Shown one piece after another: positions 1-6,729 of a stretch of DNA of 6,729 nucleotides (its first letter is position 1; each line of letters starts with the position of its first letter). Origin of the DNA: Pseudomonadota bacterium (GTDB lineage: Bacteria; Myxococcota; Polyangia; GCA-2747355; JACKDQ01); the NCBI GenBank assembly GCA_030591195.1, contig JAUVBO010000147.1, positions 1-6,729 of the forward strand, given 5' to 3'. The position numbers and the translations under genes are program-made. The notes under the pieces were generated by a model. The model did no database searches, was not told the origin of the DNA, and worked only from the letters and a program-made list of their open reading frames with translations.

Positions 1-176
1 CCTGGGTCTGGGCCTGGTCACCTTCCTGGGTCTGGGTCTGGTCACCATCCTAGGTCTGGGTCTGGTCCTTGACCTGGTCCTGAGTCTGGGTCTGGTCCTT
101 GACCTGGTCCTGAGTCTGGGTCTGGGTCTGGTCACCGTCCTGGGTTTGGGTCTGGTCCTGGGTCTGAGTTTGCTCA
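1..176 (-). repeat. Low-complexity Q/T/D coding repeat, with two perfect 30-bp tandem units at 54-113
   Basis: The tract is built from variations of CAG-ACC and GAC-CAG codons read on the minus strand. Positions 54-83 and 84-113 are identical 30-bp copies, each coding 10 residues (DQTQTQDQVK when phased to the protein). Flanking units are degenerate (TQDGDQ, TQEGDQAQ). Such tracts change copy number readily by slippage or recombination and can collapse in assemblies. The repeat continues past the left edge, so its full length is unknown. Confidence 0.85.
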
Positions 177-361
177 CCGTCGCAGACGCACTGGCAGTCC
201 CCGTCACCGCTCTTGGCCTGGGTCGCGTCGCCCTGGGCCTCACCCTGCGCTTCGCCCTGACCAAGAGCGTTCGAGCCGGATGAGCTGTCGTCGGTCATCG
301 CCCCGCAGCCAGCGATCAGCGCGAGCGCGAAAAGAACGACGAGGATACGGTGAGTCTTCAT
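50..361 (-). CDS. Putative lipoprotein with C-x-C-x-C cluster and Q/T/D repeat tail (possibly truncated by amber codon)
   Basis: Encodes 103 aa. I chose the ATG at 359-361 because AGGAGG (368-373) lies 6 nt upstream and because it begins a typical lipoprotein signal: M-K-T-H-R, a hydrophobic core at residues 6-17, then lipobox L-I-A-G-C with Cys19 as the predicted lipidated residue. Gly at +2 gives no inner-membrane retention signal, so outer-membrane anchoring is likely. The mature part has a Ser/Gly/Ala/Gln linker (about 20-55), a C-x-C-x-C cluster (Cys56, 58, 60), then an almost purely Gln/Thr/Asp tail (64-103) containing two identical DQTQTQDQVK units. It ends at TAG (50-52), but the frame beyond the stop keeps coding the same Q/T/G/D repeat to the window edge, so the full protein may be longer. 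I recognise no family; function is unknown. It is divergent from the AgmX-tail gene. The lipoprotein call is secure, the 3' end is not. Confidence 0.78.
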   Translation of the reverse strand: MKTHRILVVLFALALIAGCGAMTDDSSSGSNALGQGEAQGEAQGDATQAKSGDGDCQCVCDGEQTQTQDQTQTQDGDQTQTQTQDQVKDQTQTQDQVKDQTQT

Positions 362-367
362 CGGGGG

Positions 368-373
368 CCTCCT
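368..373 (-). promoter_or_regulatory. Shine-Dalgarno AGGAGG of the lipoprotein gene
   Basis: A full AGGAGG hexamer on the minus strand sits 6 nt upstream of the ATG at 359-361. It settles the start codon in favour of the lipobox-containing protein over an upstream in-frame ATG at 491-493, which would bury the signal peptide inside the protein. Confidence 0.8.
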
Positions 374-455
374 GTGCAGGTCGTTGTTGCTGTCAAGACC
401 GCTACGAGCCGTTCCGAGCGGGAGTTCCCGAGGAGCGAGGAAAAGTCGAACAAAA

Positions 456-469
456 GCAAATATGTAACC
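456..469 (-). promoter_or_regulatory. Weak candidate sigma54 (-24/-12) promoter of the lipoprotein gene
   Basis: On the minus strand, GG at 469-468 is followed after exactly 10 nt by GC at 457-456, with a good -12 element (TTTGCTTTT). The -24 half is poor, matching only the GG of TGGCAC. The site lies in a locally AT-rich patch (about 441-485), and a transcript starting near 444 would have a leader of roughly 80 nt before the ATG at 361. GG-N10-GC arises often by chance in GC-rich DNA, so this is a hint only. A sigma54 activator is encoded about 3.3 kb away. Confidence 0.22.
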
Positions 470-514
470 TGCATTGCGAAATAAGATCGCCATGAAGAAG
501 GCGGGGCCAACTTG

Positions 515-530
515 GGCTCAATCATGAGCC
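515..530. promoter_or_regulatory. Inverted repeat GGCTCA-N4-TGAGCC upstream of the AgmX-tail gene
   Basis: This is a perfect 6-bp inverted repeat with a 4-nt spacer (GGCTCAATCATGAGCC), ending 38 nt before the GTG start at 569. A weak -10-like GATACT lies at 540-545, so the repeat sits roughly where a -35 region or operator would be. It could be a dimeric repressor site or a small RNA hairpin. Nothing in the sequence identifies a binding protein. Confidence 0.3.
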
Positions 531-568
531 ATCATCGACGATACTGATCGCCGAGGGCTGAGGGATGT

Positions 569-1072
569 GTGCCTTCGGCAACAAGAGCGCCCTGGATGAT
601 CTGGACCCACGTCATGCTGCCCGTACTGCTCCACGCCACGGCAGGCGTGGTCTTTGTCCCGGGAGACGAGCCCGGGCTGGCGGGACGCGAGATCGCCTAC
701 TATGGCGTCTCGATCTTGGCCGTGCCAGGCATCGCCGAGTCGTCGGCCGGACCGGCGGCCCCGCCAGCGGCTGGCGTCGAGCGACGGCAACCCTCGACGC
801 CGGATCGGCTGCTCTCGGTAGGGGACCTGCGGCGGGTCATGCGTCGCAACCGGGCGCTGGTCGACCTGTGCCTACGACGGGCGGACAGGACCTGCGTCGG
901 GAGGTGCCCGGCGCAGGTGCGGATCACGCTCGCCCCTGGGGGAGTGGTGCAGGCGGTGGCGGTGGACGCGGAGGATCCCCGCCTCCGAGCCTGCGTCGGC
1001 CGGGCCGTGCGGCACTGGCGTTTCCCCGACGATGCTGCGGGGCAGCAGCTCCACCTGGAGCTGGGCCATTAG
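569..1072 (+). CDS. AgmX/PglI C-terminal domain-family protein (compact, probably membrane-anchored or exported)
   Basis: Encodes 167 aa from GTG at 569. GAGGG motifs lie at 553-557 and 560-564; an in-frame ATG at 596 (M10) is an alternative start. A hydrophobic stretch at residues 13-30 could be a signal-anchor or signal peptide. A variable Pro/Ala-rich linker (about 58-80) follows. The C-terminal part (82-167) matches the AgmX/PglI-type tail of Myxococcota: L-S-V-G-D-L-R-R-V-M-R-R-N-R, then L-x-L-C (Cys101), a V-R-I-T-L-A-P-G-G-V-V strand, then A-C-V (Cys142) and W-R-F-P (150-153). The two canonical cysteines are known as a conserved feature of the domain. An additional C-V-G-R-C pair (Cys109, Cys113) lies between them. 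AgmX/GltJ carries this domain in gliding and secretion contexts, but many members are stand-alone with unknown roles, so I give no gliding function. The stop TAG (1070-1072) overlaps the convergent EamA gene's stop. Confidence 0.82.
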   Translation: MPSATRAPWMIWTHVMLPVLLHATAGVVFVPGDEPGLAGREIAYYGVSILAVPGIAESSAGPAAPPAAGVERRQPSTPDRLLSVGDLRRVMRRNRALVDLCLRRADRTCVGRCPAQVRITLAPGGVVQAVAVDAEDPRLRACVGRAVRHWRFPDDAAGQQLHLELGH

Positions 1073-1938
1073 CCGAGGGTGATCAGCAGCACCCCGAGCA
1101 GCATCACCGCCGCGCCGAGCAATCGCTCGCCGAGGTGCTGCTCGTCGAACAGCAGCCAGCCGTAGACGAGGCCGAGCACCATGCCGGCGCGCTTGATCGC
1201 GATCACGTAGGAGGCGGGCAGGTAGGGCAGGGCGGTCATCTGCAGGCCCCCGCCGACGACGTGCAGCGCAGCGGTGCCACCAGCTGGCAGGGCGGCGCCG
1301 GCGAGGGCGCGCAGCCGCTGCGGCCGGACTACCAGCCAGAGGGCCAGCGGCAGCGACATCCCCAGGTGCCAGATCAGGTAGTAGCTCAGCGGGCCCGAGC
1401 GGAGCACCGCTCCCTTGTCCGCCGAGCCGGAGATCGACCAGATCGCGGCGACGGCGATCATTAACAGTGAGCCGCGCTCGCGCAGCACCGCGCGCACGGG
1501 CCCGGCCAGGCCGCTGGCGCGGGCTTCCCGCCGGTGGAGCAGGAAGGTCCCGACGAGGATCAGCCCGATCCCGCCGGTGCCTGCCGCTGATGGTAGCTCG
1601 CTGTTGAGCAGCCAGCTGGTGCCGATCATCAGCGCCGGGGTGAAGGCGAGCAGCGGCAGGGTCAGCGAGAGCGGCGACAGCCGCACTGCCTCGAAGAACA
1701 GCAGGTTGGCCGCCAGGTTGGGCACCACGCTCAGGGCGAGGTAGAGCCAGAAGCCTGGCTGCAGCGGCAAGCCCGGGCGGCCCAGGGCGAGCCAGGCGCC
1801 AGCCACCAGGGGCAGACCGAGCAGCACGAAGCCGGCGAGGGCCTCGCCGGCCTGCAAGCGCTGCATCAGCCCCTTGCGCGCCGCGTCGGTGGTGGCGTTG
1901 ACCGCCGAGGCGGCGATGGCCAGTAGCAAGCCGCTCAT
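1069..1938 (-). CDS. EamA/DMT-superfamily transporter
   Basis: Encodes 289 aa, very hydrophobic, the usual length for a ten-helix DMT permease made of two EamA repeats. Repeat 1 ends with S-P-L-S-L-T-L-P (88-95), F-T-P-A-L (99-103) and the acidic E114 after helix 4, followed by G-L-I-L-V-G (125-130). Repeat 2 shows Y-V-I-A-I-K-R (244-250), a GxxxG-like helix and F-D-E (264-266), followed by the last helix L-L-G-V-L-L-I (280-286). Family members export or import small metabolites such as amino acids or nucleotide-related compounds; substrate cannot be told from sequence. The ATG (1936-1938) lies 7 nt after the TGA of the DUF885 gene on the same strand and has no good Shine-Dalgarno, so it is probably translated by coupling in the same operon. 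Its TAA (1069-1071) overlaps the TAG of the convergent gene. Confidence 0.88.
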   Translation of the reverse strand: MSGLLLAIAASAVNATTDAARKGLMQRLQAGEALAGFVLLGLPLVAGAWLALGRPGLPLQPGFWLYLALSVVPNLAANLLFFEAVRLSPLSLTLPLLAFTPALMIGTSWLLNSELPSAAGTGGIGLILVGTFLLHRREARASGLAGPVRAVLRERGSLLMIAVAAIWSISGSADKGAVLRSGPLSYYLIWHLGMSLPLALWLVVRPQRLRALAGAALPAGGTAALHVVGGGLQMTALPYLPASYVIAIKRAGMVLGLVYGWLLFDEQHLGERLLGAAVMLLGVLLITLG

Positions 1939-1945
1939 CGGTCGA

Positions 1946-3688
1946 TCAGAAGTAGCGCGGCGGGAGCAGCTCGGCCTGCTCGAAGACCCGGCGGAGGAAC
2001 GATAGCGGCATGTTGCCCGACTCGAGGTATATCCGGTGAAACTCCCTATCGAGAGTGTGATCGTCGAGCGACTCGGCGGACAGCCGGTCGCCGTTGTGCT
2101 CGCGCAGGTCGGCCTTGAGCTGCCGCACCATCCGGTTGCCCGTCAGGTAGCACAGGGGGTAGCCGCTCTGCAGGGAGTACCAGTTGAGCTCGGCCTGGAC
2201 CCGCCCCGGGGTGAAGCCGGTGACCGCCCCGAGCAGGCTGCCGGCCGCCTCGAAAGGGTCATTGGCGCGCCGGTCGAAGTCGACGCCGACGTCGAGCGAT
2301 CCGCGGTCGCCGGTCATGAAGAAGAGGTCGATCGCGACCCGGACACCGATCCGGCACAGGTCGCGCTTGCCGCAGAACCGCGCCTCGTCGGTCAGCTCGC
2401 CCATGTAGCCCTGGTCGAGCATGTATTCCTCGAGCATCGTCGTCCAGCCCTCGGCGTGCTCCAGCGCGTCGACGTGGCGGCGGACGACCGAGGGGTGGTG
2501 CGCCGCCGTGGCGAGCTGGAGGTGATGGCCCGGGATGCCCTCGTGGATCATCATCGACGGGATGCTCAGCTCGGTGTGCTCGTCGAGCAGCGCCTCGCTG
2601 AGGGTCAGGTAGACCAGGCTGGTCTTGACGCCGTCGCGGAAGGCAGGCGGCGGCATCATCGCGCCGGCGGGGATCGTCGGCTCGAGAAACGGTGGCGTCC
2701 GGAGCAGCTTCAGCTGCTGATCGGCGCAGATCGGGAACAGGTCGCCAGCGGTGACGAACTCGAGCACCTTCTGCCGCTCGAGCTCGTACCGCTGCAGCAC
2801 ACCGTCGAGGCCGGCGCCTCCGGGGCTCACCCGGTGGCGGCGCTTGAGCTCGGCGTGCAGCTCGGCGGCGCTGATGTCGGCGGCAAGCCCGAGCTTGGCG
2901 ACCAGACGCTGGCGCAGATCCTCGATCTGCTCGGCGGTCTCGGCGAGGAACTGGCGCGCCGTGCCGTGCAAGGTCTCGATCGCGCTGTCGATGCCGCGGA
3001 GCGCGACGATCTGTCGCGCGGTGGCGTCGCCGAGGTGAAGCGCGTCGGTGGTCTCCATCGCCGCCAGGCGCTCGAGGTAGGACGCGAGCGCCGGCGCGGC
3101 CGCTTCGCGCGCGCGTCGCAGGCGGCGCAGGTCGGCGAAGCCCTCGGCGGCGGCCCAGTCGTCCAGGCTCTGCAGCAGCTCGGGCAGGCCCTCCGCCGTT
3201 TGTTGCTCGATGGCGACCCAGCGGGTGACCGGTGTCTCGAGCCGGCCGAGCATCGCCTCGAGGTAGTCGGGGACGCCCTCGACCCGGGCGGTGATGTCGG
3301 CCAGGCGGTCGGCCGCCGGGCGTGGGTCGTTGGCGAAGAGCAGCAGCAGGCCCTCGCCGATCTGCTCGCCGGCCTCGGGGAGCTGCTGGGCGCGGGTGCG
3401 GTCGTTGAAGGTATAGGTGTCGCCGTGGACCTCACGCTCGAGGGTCAGGGTGGCGAGGTCTAGATCGAGCCGCTGGTCGAAGGAACGCGGCTCCCCGCCG
3501 AGTCGCAGCTCGGCGGCGCGGGTCACCAGCCTTCGGGCATCGGACACCCGGTTGAAGGCTTCATCGGCGCCCGGGTCGGGTAGCCGATCGAGGTTGCGCA
3601 TCACGCCGAGGGCCACGCAGGCGTTGGGATCGCGGGTGAAGTGGGCGTGGAAGTCCTCGGTGAATCTCTCGTACTCGGTGGTGCTCAT
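1946..3688 (-). CDS. DUF885 family protein, putative zinc metallopeptidase
   Basis: Encodes 580 aa, a normal full length for DUF885 (PF05960). The diagnostic motif H-E-G-I-P-G-H-H-L-Q is at residues 382-391; the HE plus HH arrangement is the presumed metal and catalytic site. It is followed by H-A-E-G-W (411-415) and E-E-Y-M (420-423), matching the family's EGW...E segment that probably supplies further acidic ligands. Late family motifs are also intact: S-G-Y-P-L-C-Y-L-T-G (508-517) and L-E-S-G-N-M-P-L (555-562). The N-terminus (P-N-A-C-V-A-L-G) also fits family members. No signal peptide is visible, so the protein is predicted to be cytoplasmic, whereas many relatives are exported. The start ATG is at 3686-3688 and only a distant AGGA is seen upstream. 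First gene of an operon with the EamA transporter. Peptidase activity is inferred from the motif; the substrate is unknown. Confidence 0.9.
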   Translation of the reverse strand: MSTTEYERFTEDFHAHFTRDPNACVALGVMRNLDRLPDPGADEAFNRVSDARRLVTRAAELRLGGEPRSFDQRLDLDLATLTLEREVHGDTYTFNDRTRAQQLPEAGEQIGEGLLLLFANDPRPAADRLADITARVEGVPDYLEAMLGRLETPVTRWVAIEQQTAEGLPELLQSLDDWAAAEGFADLRRLRRAREAAAPALASYLERLAAMETTDALHLGDATARQIVALRGIDSAIETLHGTARQFLAETAEQIEDLRQRLVAKLGLAADISAAELHAELKRRHRVSPGGAGLDGVLQRYELERQKVLEFVTAGDLFPICADQQLKLLRTPPFLEPTIPAGAMMPPPAFRDGVKTSLVYLTLSEALLDEHTELSIPSMMIHEGIPGHHLQLATAAHHPSVVRRHVDALEHAEGWTTMLEEYMLDQGYMGELTDEARFCGKRDLCRIGVRVAIDLFFMTGDRGSLDVGVDFDRRANDPFEAAGSLLGAVTGFTPGRVQAELNWYSLQSGYPLCYLTGNRMVRQLKADLREHNGDRLSAESLDDHTLDREFHRIYLESGNMPLSFLRRVFEQAELLPPRYF

Positions 3689-3751
3689 GGCTGCCGATGA
3701 TATCCTGTTCCTGGCGAAGAAGATCTATGGGTGGAGCCGCGCTCGGGCTGG

Positions 3752-3757
3752 TACAAT
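3752..3757 (+). promoter_or_regulatory. Extended -10 promoter candidate for the FHA regulator
   Basis: TACAAT at 3752-3757 is preceded directly by TGG, giving the extended -10 pattern TGnTAnAAT. No recognisable -35 lies 17 nt upstream, which extended -10 promoters can tolerate. Transcription would start near 3764, about 12 nt before the ATG at 3776, leaving a nearly leaderless mRNA. If translation instead starts at GTG 3731, this site is inside the coding sequence and not the gene's promoter. Confidence 0.4.
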
Positions 3758-3775
3758 GTTGCGACCGAGCAAGCC

Positions 3776-5550
<1,775 letters not shown>

Positions 5551-5551
<1 letters not shown>

Positions 5552-5569
5552 AGGGGCTGTGCTCCCCTC
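5551..5569 (+). terminator. Stem-loop directly after the FHA regulator stop codon (weak terminator candidate)
   Basis: GAGGGG (5551-5556) pairs with CCCCTC (5564-5569) across a 7-nt loop, starting at the last base of the TAG. The stem is short and no T-run follows, so classic Rho-independent termination is doubtful. Confidence 0.3.
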
Positions 5570-5874
5570 CACACGTCCACGCCTGCGCCGCTTTGGCTCG
5601 GCTGCTGGCCGATTGAGCCATCACGCCCCGCGGAGATCTCCGGCGCTGTCGATCGCCCGCGCTCCAACCACCGGATCGTCTTGTGTTTCCTGAGAGCGCC
5701 AGCAAGCCGCGAGCCGCGGCACGGCGCTTGCTTAGGTCAAGGGGCGTGGAGGCGGCCGCCCAACCGCCTCCCAGGTCACTGTCGTCGTCGGCGGCCGTAG
5801 CTCACTTTTCGAACGCCCAAGCCCACTCCGCTCCGGCACGGCGACGACAGCGACCACAACTTCCCCCGCCATCG
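5552..5874. other. Convergent intergenic region with several inverted repeats, no supported gene
   Basis: These 323 nt separate the stop codons of two convergent genes, and short open frames here have no ribosome-binding site or recognisable protein. Beyond the stem at 5551-5569 I see: a bulged hairpin at 5594-5620 (TGGCTC/GAGCCA plus inner GGC/GCC); a 12-bp palindrome CGGAGATCTCCG at 5631-5642; AGCAAGC/GCTTGCT at 5701-5707 and 5726-5732 enclosing a small CGCG hairpin; and CTGTCGTCG/CGACGACAG at 5779-5787 and 5842-5850. None is followed by a T-run on either strand. They may jointly separate transcription of the two genes or form a small structured RNA. No tRNA was seen. Confidence 0.5.
5701..5732. 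terminator. Hairpin in convergent region, possible bidirectional transcription barrier
   Basis: The 7-bp arms AGCAAGC and GCTTGCT enclose 18 nt that contain a second small stem (CGCG-AGC-CGCG at 5708-5718). The position between two convergent genes fits a terminator, but there is no U-tract, so this is weak. Confidence 0.25.
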
Positions 5875-6729
5875 CTAGAGCACCTGTAGGATCTGGGGCG
5901 CGCTCTCGGCGCGATTCTCCGGCCGATAGTACTCGTAGATCACCGAGGGGCGGGCCTGGACCTTCAGCGGGTACTGGCCGCGCAGCTCGAGGTTGAAGGT
6001 CAGCGCCTGGTTGCGCGCCAGCCGCTCGAGGTAGATCACGGCGCGGCCCGCCGAGCGCTGGACCTTCTGTACCGCGCCGCGTGCGGCGAGGGCCGTCAGC
6101 TGTTCTTCGGCGAGGGCGAAGCCGGGCGGCAGGTTGATCGCAACCAGTGGCATCCGCGCTTCGGGGCCACGGTTGCGGACGGTGACGGCGAGGCGCAGGC
6201 GGTCTCCCGGGCGGAGCCTCTGGCGGTCATAGTGGGTCTCGATCGTAAGCCGCGCGGGAGACGTCGGGCGGCGCGCGGCGCGCCGGAGCCAGTAGCGGCC
6301 CACCAGCTGGTACTGCAGCCGCCCGGTGCCCTGGTAGCGCAGGGTGACCCGGTGGCGGCCGGCCTGCGCCTGGCCGGTGAGGTCGAGCGTGTGCCGCTCG
6401 TCGTCCCGTGTGCCCGAGAGGCGCACCGCGCCGACGGGACGCCCATCGACGAGGACCCGCACGGCTCCCCTGGCGCGCGTCTTGCCACGCTGTTGCTGCA
6501 GCAGCAGCGCGCGCAGGCTGAGGATCGTCGCCTGGGTCGAGTGCCACGAGCCGAAGCGGTCCTTGCTCGCCGCGATGTTGTCGAGCAAGCGCCCGAGGCC
6601 CACCGGCATCGCGGCCGAGCGCGGGCGCGCGAGGTATCCCAGGGATGCCAGCGCGGCGGTCTCGATCCGCGCCGTCTTGCCGCCGCCGTGGGTCAAGGTT
6701 GCCCGCGGTGGGTCGAAGGGCAGGGCGCG
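5875..6729 (-). CDS. Alpha-2-macroglobulin family protein, C-terminal part (5' end beyond window)
   Basis: The frame is open from the right edge to TAG at 5875-5877, giving 284 visible residues. An internal TTG at 6694-6696 could be mistaken for a start, but coding sequence clearly continues upstream of it (R-A-L-P-F-D-P-P). The fragment opens with T-H-G-G-G-K-T-A-R-I-E-T-A-A-L-A (13-28) and G-S-W-H-S-T-Q-A-T (60-68), hallmarks of the end of the thioester-containing helical domain. A beta-rich, CUB-like insert follows (about 89-146), then a C-terminal receptor-binding/MG-type domain (about 161-273) with L-P-P-G-F (200-204) and the typical Y-E-Y-Y-R-P-E near the end. Bacterial members are large, usually exported or lipid-anchored periplasmic proteins thought to trap proteases. 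The C-x-E-Q thioester, signal peptide and bait region would lie outside the window, so whether it is an active trap cannot be said. Confidence 0.87.
   Translation of the reverse strand, partial: RALPFDPPRATLTHGGGKTARIETAALASLGYLARPRSAAMPVGLGRLLDNIAASKDRFGSWHSTQATILSLRALLLQQQRGKTRARGAVRVLVDGRPVGAVRLSGTRDDERHTLDLTGQAQAGRHRVTLRYQGTGRLQYQLVGRYWLRRAARRPTSPARLTIETHYDRQRLRPGDRLRLAVTVRNRGPEARMPLVAINLPPGFALAEEQLTALAARGAVQKVQRSAGRAVIYLERLARNQALTFNLELRGQYPLKVQARPSVIYEYYRPENRAESAPQILQVL

Noticed and set aside
54..113. CRISPR-like direct repeats
   Set aside because: The units are contiguous with no unique spacers, are in frame within a protein gene and encode a periodic peptide.
391..396. TTGACA (-35 consensus) on the minus strand upstream of the lipoprotein gene
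   Set aside because: The position 17 nt downstream is the AGGAGG ribosome-binding site, not a -10 element, so no promoter can be assembled from it.
362..493. N-terminal extension of the lipoprotein from ATG 491-493
   Set aside because: It has no ribosome-binding site and would put the lipobox signal about 45 residues inside the protein; the internal ATG at 359-361 has a perfect AGGAGG.
565..1464. 299-codon open frame on the plus strand starting at ATG 565
   Set aside because: It overlaps the AgmX-tail gene in another frame and then runs antisense into the EamA gene; the product is Gly/Ala/Arg-rich with no recognisable domain.
2036..3463. 475-codon open frame on the plus strand opposite the DUF885 gene
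   Set aside because: It is fully antisense to a gene with intact family motifs, its product is a low-complexity mix of charged residues, Leu, Val and Gly, and long antisense frames are expected in GC-rich coding DNA.
3750..3764. Sigma54-like TGGTACAATGTTGCG upstream of the FHA regulator
   Set aside because: The GG-to-GC spacing is 9 nt, not the required 10, and it would leave almost no leader; the extended -10 reading fits better.

Overview
The window is GC-rich, densely packed bacterial chromosome. Several features together suggest a Myxococcota-like (former deltaproteobacterial) genome: a small protein with the cysteine-marked AgmX/PglI C-terminal domain, an FHA-headed sigma54 activator, an alpha-2-macroglobulin family protein and a low-complexity lipoprotein. 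This placement is inferred from gene content; the window has no rRNA or other taxonomic marker.

Layout, left to right. (1) Positions 1-361, minus strand: a lipoprotein gene with a clear lipobox, a C-x-C-x-C cluster and a Gln/Thr/Asp repeat tail. The tail is cut by an amber codon at 50-52, yet the same repeat continues in frame to the window edge. (2) Positions 362-568: a divergent intergenic region with an AT-rich patch, a possible sigma54-type site and an inverted repeat. (3) Positions 569-1072, plus strand: a compact AgmX/PglI-tail protein whose stop codon overlaps the stop of the convergent next gene. (4) Positions 1069-3688, minus strand: a two-gene operon with a DUF885 putative metallopeptidase first, then an EamA/DMT transporter 7 nt downstream. 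(5) Positions 3689-3775: a short divergent promoter region. (6) Positions 3776-5551, plus strand: a regulator with FHA, degenerate GGDEF-like, sigma54 AAA+ and Fis-type HTH domains. (7) Positions 5552-5874: a convergent intergenic region with several inverted repeats and no convincing gene. (8) Positions 5875-6729, minus strand: the C-terminal part of an alpha-2-macroglobulin family protein that runs off the right edge.

Functionally, the DUF885 and EamA genes are probably co-transcribed and may link peptide or amino-acid breakdown to metabolite transport. The FHA regulator probably connects Ser/Thr phosphorylation to sigma54 transcription; its targets cannot be read here, although one weak GG-N10-GC site lies upstream of the lipoprotein gene. 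No mobile element, CRISPR array, tRNA or rRNA was seen. The points most worth a second look are the in-frame amber within the repeat tail, the pseudo-GGDEF domain inside the FHA regulator, and a ten-G tract in that regulator's coding sequence.
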